A stretch of DNA of 33,316 bases from the NCBI GenBank assembly GCA_021203205.1, contig JAJQBQ010000029.1:1-33316 (forward strand). Direction: 5' to 3'. This document shows positions 7,840-15,128 of this stretch, piece after piece. Each line of letters begins with the position of its first letter. Position 1 is the first letter of the stretch. The position numbers and the translations under genes were made by a program. This DNA comes from Lachnospiraceae bacterium (GTDB lineage: Bacteria; Bacillota; Clostridia; Lachnospirales; Lachnospiraceae). The notes under the pieces were generated by a model. It searched no databases. It saw nothing but the letters and a program-made list of their open reading frames with translations, and was not told the DNA's origin.

Positions 7840-8763
7840 CAGCAGCTCCTCCAGCTGTGCGTAAGTTGTGACGCTGTTGACCTCGCGCCGCAGCGCGGTT
7901 GACCCCGGCATGCCAGCCGTGTACCACATAATGTGTCCGCGCATCTCGCGGATTCCGGTGCCCTCCCCCTTGAAGTCGCACTCCATCCGCGCGTGGGTCA
8001 GCATGGTGCGGATTTTTTCTCCCACATCCGGTGCCTCGCCGCTCTCCGAGAAGACCCAGGGATTTCCTCTGGCAGCCCGCGCGATCATGACGCCGTCGCA
8101 GCCGGTCTCGCGCCGCATGTCTGCGGCGTCCTCCCTGGACTTTACGTCGCCGTTGCCGATGACCGGGATTCGCACCGCTTCTTTCACCCGGCGTATGATG
8201 TCCCAGTCGGCCCTGCCGGAATAGTACTGTTCCCTTGTGCGTCCGTGTACCGTAACCATGGCTGCCCCCGCACTCTCGGCGATCTTCGCGATCTCTGCGG
8301 CGTTTGCTTCCTCCTCGGAAAAACCTTTCCGTATTTTCACCGTGAGGGGCTTTCCCGTGCCCTCAAGGCTTCGGCTCATGCGGATCAGGATCTGTTCGGT
8401 CAGCTTCGGGTTGCACATCAGCGCCGAACCCTCGCCGTTTTTTACCACCTTCGGTACCGGGCAGCCCATGTTAAAATCAATAAACGCGCAATCCTGTTCT
8501 TCCGCGATCTGCCGGGCGATCTCTCCCAGGATGTCCGGGTCGGAGCCGAACAGTTGGATTCCCACCGGCTGCTCCTCCGGGGATGTGGCCATGATGGGCA
8601 CCGCGTTTTTATTTCTGTAGTGAACCGCCTTCGCGCTCACCATCTCCGTGACTGTCACATCACAGCCCTGCGCACGGCAGAGTTCCCGAAAGGGCCGGTC
8701 GGTAATACCGGCCATCGGCCCCAGCATCAGGGGATTTTCCAGTTCATAAGTTCCAAGTTTCAT
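7810..8763 (-). CDS. dus: tRNA-dihydrouridine synthase, DusB-like
   Basis: FMN enzyme that reduces uridines in the tRNA D-loop with NADPH. It has 317 residues, normal for the family. The N-terminus LGPMAGITDRPFREL is the TIM-barrel FMN-binding start; the catalytic cysteine is in NMGCPVPKV (residues about 98-106); the barrel continues with TVKIRKGF, VHGRTREQYYSG and IPVIGNGDV, and a GVMIARAARGNPW phosphate-binding segment. ATG at 8763 has a short AGG site. It precedes greA and lysS, a neighbourhood common in clostridia. Its last codons belong to a 36-nt tandem array that continues beyond the stop. Confidence 0.95.
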   Translation of the reverse strand: MKLGTYELENPLMLGPMAGITDRPFRELCRAQGCDVTVTEMVSAKAVHYRNKNAVPIMATSPEEQPVGIQLFGSDPDILGEIARQIAEEQDCAFIDFNMGCPVPKVVKNGEGSALMCNPKLTEQILIRMSRSLEGTGKPLTVKIRKGFSEEEANAAEIAKIAESAGAAMVTVHGRTREQYYSGRADWDIIRRVKEAVRIPVIGNGDVKSREDAADMRRETGCDGVMIARAARGNPWVFSESGEAPDVGEKIRTMLTHARMECDFKGEGTGIREMRGHIMWYTAGMPGSTALRREVNSVTTYAQLEELLNQYKERFLT

Positions 8764-9069
8764 TTTTGCCTGTCAAATTTAATAAATTTCTGTTCTTTTC
8801 CTTATCAGTCGAATCGAGTCCGGCATCATCCGTCTTTTTTCTTAAAAAATGTGAAACATTTTTAAGACCAAAATCAACTTCCGTTTCTTGCTTCTTTATC
8901 ACCTGATATATAATTATCCAGTCCCTGTTTCTTCATCTTCCGATATAGAATCATCCGGACTCTGTTTCTTCATCTTCCGATGTATAATCATCCGAACCCG
9001 GTCTCTTCATCTTCCGATATAGAATCATCAGCCCTGCTTCTTCACCTTCCGATGCATAATTATCAGTTT
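8764..9069. other. coaX-dus spacer: array plus AT-rich hairpin
   Basis: About half of this 306-base gap is the coaX 3' array (from 8891). A hairpin at 8841-8866 pairs CTTAAAAA and TTTTTAAG arms around GTGAAAC; it could weakly terminate coaX transcription, although no T-run follows on the minus strand. I see nothing else here. Confidence 0.5.
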
Positions 9070-9111
9070 CTATTTCTTCATCTTCTGATAAATAATCTTC
9101 AGCCCCTTCAG
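8891..9111. repeat. Six-copy 35-40 nt tandem array extending from the coaX 3' end
   Basis: Units start at 8891, 8931, 8968, 9005, 9040 and 9076. Most open with CTTCATCTTCCGATA or a close variant, followed by an AT-rich AATCATC. The unit starting at 9076 is coaX coding sequence (last codons IIYQKMKK); the stop is at 9070-9072. Copies 2-4 are the most alike, and the first the most diverged. Confidence 0.9.
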
Positions 9112-9840
9112 CGTCATGGTCGGGTCGTAGATGTCGATCTTCTTCGTCTGCTCGGCGATGATCTTGCCCAGGCCGCCGGTGGCCACCACATGCATGTCCG
9201 TGTAACCGGATTCCTCTTTCATGCGGTCGATGATGTATTCCGTCTGGCCGATGTACCCGAAGATGAGTCCGGCCTGAATGCTGGAGATGGTGTCCCGGGC
9301 GAGGATGGACTCCATCTTTCGGATTTCCACTTCCGGGAGCTTGGACGTGCCTTCACTTAGGGCTTTCGCGCTGATGCGGATGCCCGGGCAGATCACGCCC
9401 GCCGCGAAGGTTCCGTCCTCCGTGATGAGATCATAGGTGGTGGCGGTGCCAAAGTCGATGGCCAGCACCGGCCCGCCGTATATTTCATAGGCCGCCACCG
9501 CGTCCACGATGCGATCCGCTCCCACGCTTCTGGGGTTCGTCTGTCCCAGCCGGATGCCCGTCTTCGTGCCCGGCCCCACGACCAGCGGTACCCGCCCAAG
9601 ATATTTGCGGATCGCGTTCTGGAAGGAGTGCATCATGCCCGGCACCACCGACGAGATGATCACATCCTCAATCTGCTCGATACCGATGTGGCGGGCGTTT
9701 AAAAGGTTCGCGAGGTCTACGCCGTACTCATCCGACGTTCTGGCCTCGGTTGTGGTCATGCGAAAGGGTCCTTCCATCTCCTCCCCGTCGAACACGCCCA
9801 TCGTAATATTTGTGTTTCCTATATCAACTACCAGTAACAT
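9070..9840 (-). CDS. coaX: Type III pantothenate kinase
   Basis: Phosphorylates pantothenate in the first step of coenzyme A synthesis. The family belongs to the ASKHA fold, and needs a monovalent cation and is not feedback-inhibited by CoA. At 256 residues it is normal. The P-loop-like [12 protein letters not shown] is at residues 5-16, the pantothenate-binding [13 protein letters not shown] is near 105-117, and [12 protein letters not shown] follows. I chose ATG at 9840, which has GGGAG 5 bases upstream; an in-frame GTG further up would fall inside the hairpin element. The leader carries hairpin member 2 (9852-9931), and the 3' end is part of a six-copy array. Confidence 0.96.
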   Translation of the reverse strand: MLLVVDIGNTNITMGVFDGEEMEGPFRMTTTEARTSDEYGVDLANLLNARHIGIEQIEDVIISSVVPGMMHSFQNAIRKYLGRVPLVVGPGTKTGIRLGQTNPRSVGADRIVDAVAAYEIYGGPVLAIDFGTATTYDLITEDGTFAAGVICPGIRISAKALSEGTSKLPEVEIRKMESILARDTISSIQAGLIFGYIGQTEYIIDRMKEESGYTDMHVVATGGLGKIIAEQTKKIDIYDPTMTLKGLKIIYQKMKK

Positions 9841-9851
9841 TTTTTCTCCCA

Positions 9852-9931
9852 GGTTACTATTCACAGCGAATCTCTTTCTATGAAGAAGCCTGTCGAGCTC
9901 GCTCGTAAAGGATTCTTCATAGAAAGAGATT
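9852..9931. repeat. Dispersed hairpin element, member 2, in the coaX leader
   Basis: Flank GGTTACTATTCACAG (9852-9866), then a perfect 19-bp inverted repeat (9869-9887 with 9913-9931) around a 25-base loop containing GTCGAGCTCGCTCGTA. It sits directly upstream of the coaX ribosome binding site. Flank and loop match member 1 at 6772-6868; the stem does not. On the minus strand the similarity continues past the flank (AGTAACCTGRGA). Confidence 0.85.
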
Positions 9932-9941
9932 AACCGGAACA

Positions 9942-10045
9942 GTCACCGCCCCCAAACGAACAGAAACTTCGTGAAATTTATCGTCTCAATGAAATTTTCA
10001 GTCGAAGTTTCTGCGAGTTGGGTGCGGGGCTGTGAATAGTAATAT
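9942..10045. repeat. Second long hairpin beside element 2
   Basis: CAGAAACTTCG (9961-9971) pairs with CGAAGTTTCTG (10003-10013), with an inner AAATTT pair. Outer segments (GCCCC with GGGGC, TCAC with GTGA) extend the stem imperfectly. Its right end reads GCTGTGAATAGTAAT, the reverse complement of the conserved flank that opens member 2 at 9852. The pair of hairpins therefore spans 9852-10045 with inverted terminal motifs, like a small non-coding mobile element. Confidence 0.6.
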
Positions 10046-10071
10046 CACATCTGCGTAATATCACATCTGTG
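10040..10071. repeat. 16-nt duplication at the 3' end of the DUF6145-like gene
   Basis: TAATATCACATCTG occurs at 10040 and again at 10056, a 16-nt period. The second copy contains the stop codon (10061-10063) and the last codons of the gene. Confidence 0.8.
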
Positions 10072-10381
10072 GCACAACCACCAACAGGTAGAACTTCTCC
10101 AGCATCTCCAGAGTTTCCGCGTGATTTCTGCGGTAGCGGTCGACCAGCAGGCCGGCGCCGATCTCATCGTAAAGAATGTCTCCCTCGTCCCAGTGGCATT
10201 CAAATTGAAGACTGCCATCTTCGTCGAACACGAGAAGGATAATTCCTCCCGCTTCCTCCGCGGCAGTCACACACATAATCTTCAGTTCATCCTTTAATTC
10301 CTGCGGAATTTTGTCAAAAAGCGGGTTGAAGTAGTACTTTTCATCGTAACAGCTGGCCCCGCACAAAACTGTTTTTTCCAC
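10061..10381 (-). CDS. Small conserved protein, DUF6145-like
   Basis: 106 residues, cytosolic and acidic in the middle (VFDEDGSLQFECHWDEGDILYDEIG). The sequence resembles DUF6145, an uncharacterised family I recall from Lachnospiraceae; that match is from memory. The start is GTG at 10379-10381 with AGGGAG about 6 bases upstream. It lies 16 bases after birA, so the two are very likely co-transcribed, with coaX next. The N-terminus has two cysteines (CGASCYDEKYY), but no catalytic motif is evident. Function is unknown. Confidence 0.8.
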   Translation of the reverse strand: MEKTVLCGASCYDEKYYFNPLFDKIPQELKDELKIMCVTAAEEAGGIILLVFDEDGSLQFECHWDEGDILYDEIGAGLLVDRYRRNHAETLEMLEKFYLLVVVPQM

Positions 10382-10397
10382 AATTTACTCCCTTAGT

Positions 10398-11525
10398 CTA
10401 GACGTACCCGTATATCCCCCGCACCGAAACCTCGCCGGAGCGCACGGTTTTCATGCCTTCCGGCGTCTCCACCAGAAGCCTTCCGCCGTCATCAATTCCC
10501 ACGCCGATACCGTTAAAGCTGTCTTCACCGTCCAGCACGCGAATCTGTTTCCCGGCGTTTGCCAGCGCGCGGTTATATTCGCCGCGCAGACTTCTCAAAT
10601 CCTGATCCTTTGAAAAGATGTCATACTTCTTCTCAAAACCCCGAAGAATGCGCTCTGCCAGTTCCGGCCGGTTTGGATGCCGCCCGGTTGCCAGATACAG
10701 GGATGTTGCCGTCTGAGCGATTTCCGGCGGAAATTTCGCCTGATGTACATTGATGCCGATCCCGACTATGATGCCGTGGAGATAATCCACCTCCGTAACC
10801 ATCTCCGTGAGGATTCCGCAGACCTTTTTTCCTCCGATCACGATATCGTTCGGCCACTTGATCTGAACCTGAGGAAGAGTTGCCGCACTTTCAATCGGCT
10901 TACCTGTATCATGCTCAAGAGCAGCCTCTTCTTCGCCTGACATGTCAGTCGGCTTCCCGGCAAAAATTTCCGGAACAGACATCTCTTCGCATGTCCCGTC
11001 TGGTTCCCCGTCAGGAATTTCCGCCCGACCCAGCATTTCCTCTATCGCCTGCCTCACGGCCAGCGCCGCCACCAGGGTGACCATGGGCGCGCACTCTGTC
11101 CGGTGCAGATCCTTGATGAGCAGAGACATCCAGATACCGGTGCCGGGCGGCGACTGCCACGCGCGGCCGCGCCTTCCCTTTCCCATGGTTTGCTCTTCCG
11201 CGACAGCCAGCAGACCGTGCGGCCGGTCGTCCATACCTTCTTTTAAGACCTGGTTTGTAGAAGTGACACGGTCAAATGCCAGCACCTCGTGCCCGAACGC
11301 GCAGTCCCACAGCCGGCTCTCCAGTTCGTGCCGGGTCAGATGATCCGGCGTCCCTATCAGCTCATAGCCCCGGTTTGTCACGGACACGATCTCATAGCCT
11401 TCGTCCTTTAACTGGCCGATCACTTTCCAGATCGCCGTGCGCGATACCCCAAACTTCTCGCAGAGTTCCTGACCGGATACCGCACGGTTCGCCGTTCTTA
11501 ATATATGAAGCAATTCTGTTTTCAT
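10398..11525 (-). CDS. birA: Bifunctional biotin ligase / biotin repressor BirA
   Basis: Attaches biotin to carboxylase carrier proteins and, with its DNA-binding domain, represses biotin genes. The 375 residues begin with a winged helix (residues 1-60, ELCEKFGVSRTAIWKVIGQLKDEG in two stretches). The ligase domain has the biotinyl-AMP loop GKGRRGRAWQSPPGTG (115-130) and KWPNDIVIGGKKVCGIL (223-239). A C-terminal SH3-like domain follows. About 50 residues at 167-217 (acidic, Pro/Gly/Glu rich) interrupt the catalytic domain between IEEMLG and QIKWPND; most homologues have no such block. ATG at 11525 has a GGGAAG site. coaX downstream is a common partner in Firmicutes. Confidence 0.95.
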   Translation of the reverse strand: MKTELLHILRTANRAVSGQELCEKFGVSRTAIWKVIGQLKDEGYEIVSVTNRGYELIGTPDHLTRHELESRLWDCAFGHEVLAFDRVTSTNQVLKEGMDDRPHGLLAVAEEQTMGKGRRGRAWQSPPGTGIWMSLLIKDLHRTECAPMVTLVAALAVRQAIEEMLGRAEIPDGEPDGTCEEMSVPEIFAGKPTDMSGEEEAALEHDTGKPIESAATLPQVQIKWPNDIVIGGKKVCGILTEMVTEVDYLHGIIVGIGINVHQAKFPPEIAQTATSLYLATGRHPNRPELAERILRGFEKKYDIFSKDQDLRSLRGEYNRALANAGKQIRVLDGEDSFNGIGVGIDDGGRLLVETPEGMKTVRSGEVSVRGIYGYV

Positions 11526-11555
11526 GGCACGCTTCCCTATTTTATTACCTGTTGC

Positions 11556-11885
11556 TTAATACGTCGTAATCATGCTCAGCACCGTGATGCCTCCCATGAT
11601 GATCCCGGTAATATATAAGATCGCCGCCCTGCCGACATATTGCCGCAGCATGTATTTCACTCCGAGTACAAACTGTTCCAGGGTGGCCAGCAAAAATAAA
11701 ATCGGGAACAGAAACATGTATTTGCGGAAATCCAGAAGAATCACCACCGCAAGAATCACGACACCGATGCACAGCGCCGCGTTGACGCAGTCCAGAGCAA
11801 AGCCGGTGTGACGAAATGTCTTCTTTCCCGTCTCATGGCGCTCTTTTCTGCTGACATGTTCGGTTTTTTCTTTTTTTGTTCCCAT
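11556..11885 (-). CDS. Small membrane protein of unknown function
   Basis: 109 residues. A basic N-terminal tail (MGTKKEKTEHVSRKERHETGKK) precedes three hydrophobic segments (about 36-54, 56-72 and 87-107). The pattern resembles a small Lachnospiraceae family I recall as DUF6637, but I cannot confirm this. I chose ATG at 11885 with GGAGGG just upstream; a longer frame opens at a TTG at 11981, inside the argF-derived array, with repeat sequence as its first codons. It sits between argF and birA. Confidence 0.7.
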   Translation of the reverse strand: MGTKKEKTEHVSRKERHETGKKTFRHTGFALDCVNAALCIGVVILAVVILLDFRKYMFLFPILFLLATLEQFVLGVKYMLRQYVGRAAILYITGIIMGGITVLSMITTY

Positions 11886-11946
11886 AAGCCCTCCGATACC
11901 GCCCTGCCGGTCATTTCCCGTCGGCACACTGTTCCGGTATTCCGGC

Positions 11947-12092
11947 GATTTTATAACGTTGCCGCAAAAACCTCTGTACAATATACACGATTTTATAACG
12001 TTGCCGCAAAGACCTCCGTAGATATTTCACGATTATACAACATCGCCGCAAAGACCTCTGCAGATTTTTTCAGCTTTATAACGTCGCCGCAA
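11947..12092. repeat. 42-nt tandem array extending from the argF 3' end
   Basis: Three units with an exact 42-nt period (11947-11988, 11989-12030, 12031-12072) and a fourth starting at 12073 that is the end of argF. The core TTATAACGTYGCCGCAA includes the argF stop codon (TAA, 12076-12078) and its final codons AATL. Units 1 and 2 recreate that ending exactly in the same spacing; unit 3 has lost it. Outside the core the units vary. Confidence 0.9.
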
Positions 12093-13065
12093 GTACTGCC
12101 TTGATGGTGTGCATGCGGTTTTCCGCCTCGTCAAACACAACCGATGCTTCGGATTCAAACACCTCGTCCGTCACTTCCATCTCGGAGATGCCGTATTTTT
12201 CGGCGATCTGTCTGCCGATGCCGGTCTTCTCATCGTGAAACGCCGGCAGGCAGTGCATGAAGATACAGCCGGGCTTTGCGTGCTCCATGGCGGCGCGATT
12301 CACCTGATAGGGAGTAAGGTCGTGAATTCTCTTCTCCCACACTTCGTCCGGCTCTCCCATGGATACCCAGACATCCGTGTAGATGACATCCGCGTTGGTG
12401 CAGGCCTCGCTTACCTTTTCCGTCAGCGATACCGAGCCGCCGGTTTCCGCCGCCAGGCTCCTGCAGCGGGCCACCAAGTCCGCCTGTGGGAAATATGTCG
12501 CAGGGGCGCAGGCTGTAAAGTGCATGCCCATCTTCGCGCAGGCCACCATGAGAGAGTTTCCCGTGTTGTAGCGGGCATCTCCCATGTACACCAGCTTCAC
12601 ATCCTTCAGATGACCCAGGTGTTCGCGGATCGTCAGCAGATCCGCCAGCATCTGCGTCGGGTGAAATTCATTTGTCAGGCCGTTCCACACGGGAACGCCC
12701 GCATATCTGGCCAGCTCCTCCACGATCTCCTGGCCGAAACCGCGGTATTCGATACCGTCGTACAGGCGGCCAAGGACACGCGCCGTGTCGGCAATGCTCT
12801 CCTTTTTCCCGATCTGCGACCCGGTCGGATCCAGATACGTGCTTCCCATGCCCAGATCGCTTGCCGCCACCTCAAAGGAGCAGCGCGTTCTGGTACTCGT
12901 TTTTTCGAAGATCAGCGCGATGTTTTTTCCCTCACAGTCGCGGTGCAGGATCCCCTGCTTTTTCTTTGCCTTGTAATCCGCCGCCAGGTTCAGAAGATAC
13001 TCAATCTCTTCCGTTGAAAAATCCAGCAGCTTCAGAAAATTTCTTCCTTTTAAACTGATTTCCAT
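12076..13065 (-). CDS. argF: Ornithine carbamoyltransferase
   Basis: Makes citrulline from ornithine and carbamoyl phosphate, in arginine synthesis or, in reverse, the deiminase pathway. It has 329 residues, normal. The carbamoyl-phosphate loop [11 protein letters not shown] is near residues 57-67; [12 protein letters not shown] follows near 135; the ornithine-side DVWVSMGE segment and HCLPAFHD (about 270-277) complete the active site. ATG at 13065 ([10 protein letters not shown]) has an AAGG site and matches usual family starts; 25 extra in-frame codons upstream look like leader. There is no other arg gene nearby, so direction of use cannot be decided. The stop lies in a four-unit array. Confidence 0.96.
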   Translation of the reverse strand: MEISLKGRNFLKLLDFSTEEIEYLLNLAADYKAKKKQGILHRDCEGKNIALIFEKTSTRTRCSFEVAASDLGMGSTYLDPTGSQIGKKESIADTARVLGRLYDGIEYRGFGQEIVEELARYAGVPVWNGLTNEFHPTQMLADLLTIREHLGHLKDVKLVYMGDARYNTGNSLMVACAKMGMHFTACAPATYFPQADLVARCRSLAAETGGSVSLTEKVSEACTNADVIYTDVWVSMGEPDEVWEKRIHDLTPYQVNRAAMEHAKPGCIFMHCLPAFHDEKTGIGRQIAEKYGISEMEVTDEVFESEASVVFDEAENRMHTIKAVLAATL

Positions 13066-13272
13066 CCGACCTTTTCCTCTTACATTCTTTTCTTTCTGCT
13101 TCTCCTGACCGCTATCAGGTAAACTCTGACACCATTCCATAACCCCGAACCATCATCCGGCATTCTTCGGCACTTCTTCCATTCTCCCGAATCACAGTCC
13201 GGTATTTTATCGGATTCAGCGACTGTGAACTTTTTCACTCATCGCTCAATCCTCATCCTCTTCCGATGTTCC

Positions 13273-14196
13273 TTACTCATCCTTCACCACTTCGGCAACG
13301 GATTTCACCGCCCCGGCGATTCCCTGAATCTCCGAAGGAATGATGATCTTCGTCGCTTTTCCGTCGGCTGCTTTTTCAAACGCTTCCAGACTCTTCAGCT
13401 GCAGGATCGCATCGTTCGGCGCTGCTTCCTTTAAGAAGCGGATGCCCTCCGCCTCCGCCTTTTTCACAGCCAGAATTGCCTCCGCCTGGCCTTCTGCCTG
13501 GCGGATCGTCGCCATCTTCTCGGCCTCTGCCCGCAGAATCTTGGCTTCCTTTTCCGCCTCCGCGTCCAGAATCGCGCTCTGCTTCTTGCCTTCCGCGATG
13601 AGAATCGTGGACTTTTTCTCGCCCTCGGCGATCAGAATCGCCTCGCGGCGCTCGCGCTCCGCCTTCATCTGTTTCTCCATGGCATCCTGAATGGCTGCCG
13701 GCGGGATGATATTCTTAAGCTCCACCCTGTTCACCTTGATGCCCCAGGGGTCGGTGGCGATATCCAGCGAAGAGCGCATCTTCGTGTTGATCGTCTCGCG
13801 GGAAGTCAGCGTCTCATCCAACTCCAGATCACCGATAATATTTCTCAGCGTGGTGGCCGTCAGGTTTTCGATGGCCATCAGCGGATTCTCCACGCCGTAC
13901 GCGTAGAGCTTCGGATCCGTAATCTGATAAAACACAACCGTGTCGATGCGCATGGTCACGTTATCCTTTGTGATCACCGGCTGCGGCGCAAAATCCACCA
14001 CCTGTTCCTTCAACAGTACCTTCTTCGCCACCCGATCCAGAAACGGCGTCTTAAAATGAAGCCCCACCGACCAGGTCGTGCGGTAACCGCCCAGGCGCTC
14101 CACCACATACGCGTGTGCCTGCGGCACCACGTTGATGCAGGAAACCACCAGCCAGACGGCTATGACAAGAATCACAATCAAAAATATCGGTCCCAT
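13273..14196 (-). CDS. SPFH/band 7 (stomatin-like) membrane protein
   Basis: 307 residues. One N-terminal membrane anchor (MGPIFLIVILVIAVWLVV), then the band 7 domain (about 25-185, with QPVITKDNVTMRIDTVVFYQ), then a long coiled coil of Ala/Glu/Lys repeats (AEGEKKSTILIAEGKKQSAI and similar, about 190-255), and a conserved tail. Such proteins form oligomeric rings that organise membrane microdomains. ATG at 14196 has AGGAGG upstream. It follows nfeD; this NfeD/stomatin pairing is widespread in bacteria. Physiological role is inferred from the family only. Confidence 0.93.
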   Translation of the reverse strand: MGPIFLIVILVIAVWLVVSCINVVPQAHAYVVERLGGYRTTWSVGLHFKTPFLDRVAKKVLLKEQVVDFAPQPVITKDNVTMRIDTVVFYQITDPKLYAYGVENPLMAIENLTATTLRNIIGDLELDETLTSRETINTKMRSSLDIATDPWGIKVNRVELKNIIPPAAIQDAMEKQMKAERERREAILIAEGEKKSTILIAEGKKQSAILDAEAEKEAKILRAEAEKMATIRQAEGQAEAILAVKKAEAEGIRFLKEAAPNDAILQLKSLEAFEKAADGKATKIIIPSEIQGIAGAVKSVAEVVKDE

Positions 14197-14441
14197 AAAC
14201 TTATCCTCCTCTACTCTATAAAAAACACTCTGAAACACATCCCTGCGCAATCCAGAGTCACGTCCGGTATTCAGATTTCATCATCTCACCGCTTGTTCCC
14301 ATCCCGAATTCACATCCGGAGATTGCAACTCATGACCCTAACCGTCTTTCGAAAAGCCGCCGGATGTGGCAGATAACTTTACATATCCGCAACCCCATAA
14401 TCCTGCATCTTCTCATCTCGAAACTCCGCAATTGTAAAATT

Positions 14442-14924
14442 CTACAGCTCCACTACATCCCGAGCCTGCAGATATTCCTCCCGTCCCTCCTGCGGAACCC
14501 CGCACTTTTTCAGAATCAGCTTCACGCCCTCCACGCGCGCCACAGCGCCGAACTGGCCGGGTTCAAAAATATCTTCCTCCGTCTCGGCCCTCGCCGACCA
14601 CTCCATGCCATCGAGCATAGCCTTCCCGGTTCCGGCAAGGTTATCCACGCGCTCAATCACCTTCGCCCGCCTGCCGGAGAGCGCTTCCACATTTGTCTTT
14701 ACTGTGCGCGAATTGATATAACGGTACGCAAACGGCCTTAAAAATGCCAGAAGAAGAACGGAAATCAGCACGAAAGCCGCGATCTGCAGCCACATCGGCC
14801 CGCCCGCCAGCGCAATAAAAAACGCTGCCAGCCCGCCGCACATAAACCAGATCGTCACCAGGCCCAGCGTCCCGATCTCGATCACCAGAAACAGCAGCAC
14901 CAGCCCCATCCAGATAAACTCCAT
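14442..14924 (-). CDS. NfeD family membrane protein
   Basis: 160 residues. Two or three membrane segments (about 3-22, 24-42 and 46-62) are followed by an OB-fold C-terminal domain (about 85-155, beginning around GRRAKVIERVDNLAGTGK). This is the short NfeD form without the ClpP-like protease domain. NfeD proteins partner with SPFH proteins, here the next gene downstream. ATG at 14924 with AGGAGG and an 8-base spacing gives a secure start. The gap to the SPFH gene is 245 bases, long for a translationally coupled pair. Confidence 0.92.
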   Translation of the reverse strand: MEFIWMGLVLLFLVIEIGTLGLVTIWFMCGGLAAFFIALAGGPMWLQIAAFVLISVLLLAFLRPFAYRYINSRTVKTNVEALSGRRAKVIERVDNLAGTGKAMLDGMEWSARAETEEDIFEPGQFGAVARVEGVKLILKKCGVPQEGREEYLQARDVVEL

Positions 14925-15032
14925 AAGAGGTACCTCCTTTCCGCCAAACGAAGCCCCACATAATCTGCCCTAATATAAACCATTTTCTCTCTATTCGCAA
15001 GTTCTTTTTTCCCGGAGCAAAACACAAGACAC

Positions 15033-15106
15033 CCCGGAACTGACAGAAACTTTTCAGGGACATGTGCAGCCCCGAAAAATTTCTGTCAGTCCCAGAGTGT
15101 CCGTCA
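15033..15106. terminator. Long imperfect hairpin after the wall hydrolase gene
   Basis: ACTGACAGAAA pairs with TTTCTGTCAGT, extended outward by GACAC/GTGTC and inward by GGG/CCC. The hairpin starts 22 bases after the stop of the hydrolase gene and separates it from nfeD. On the minus strand it is followed by a moderately T-rich stretch, so a terminator is plausible. Confidence 0.6.
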
Positions 15107-15128
15107 CTGTCACCGGAACCAAACCGTT

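Noticed and set aside
8891-9111. CRISPR array
   Set aside because: The whole 35-40 nt unit is repeated, one copy is coaX coding sequence, and there are no spacers.
11886-11981. Longer start (TTG at 11981) for the small membrane protein
   Set aside because: The extra codons are argF-array sequence, and a Shine-Dalgarno site sits at the ATG at 11885.
13148-14320. TCACRTCCGG-like segments near 13148, 13189, 14256 and 14306 as a regulatory repeat
   Set aside because: Similarity is short and CATCCGG-type strings are common throughout this GC-rich window, so chance is likely.
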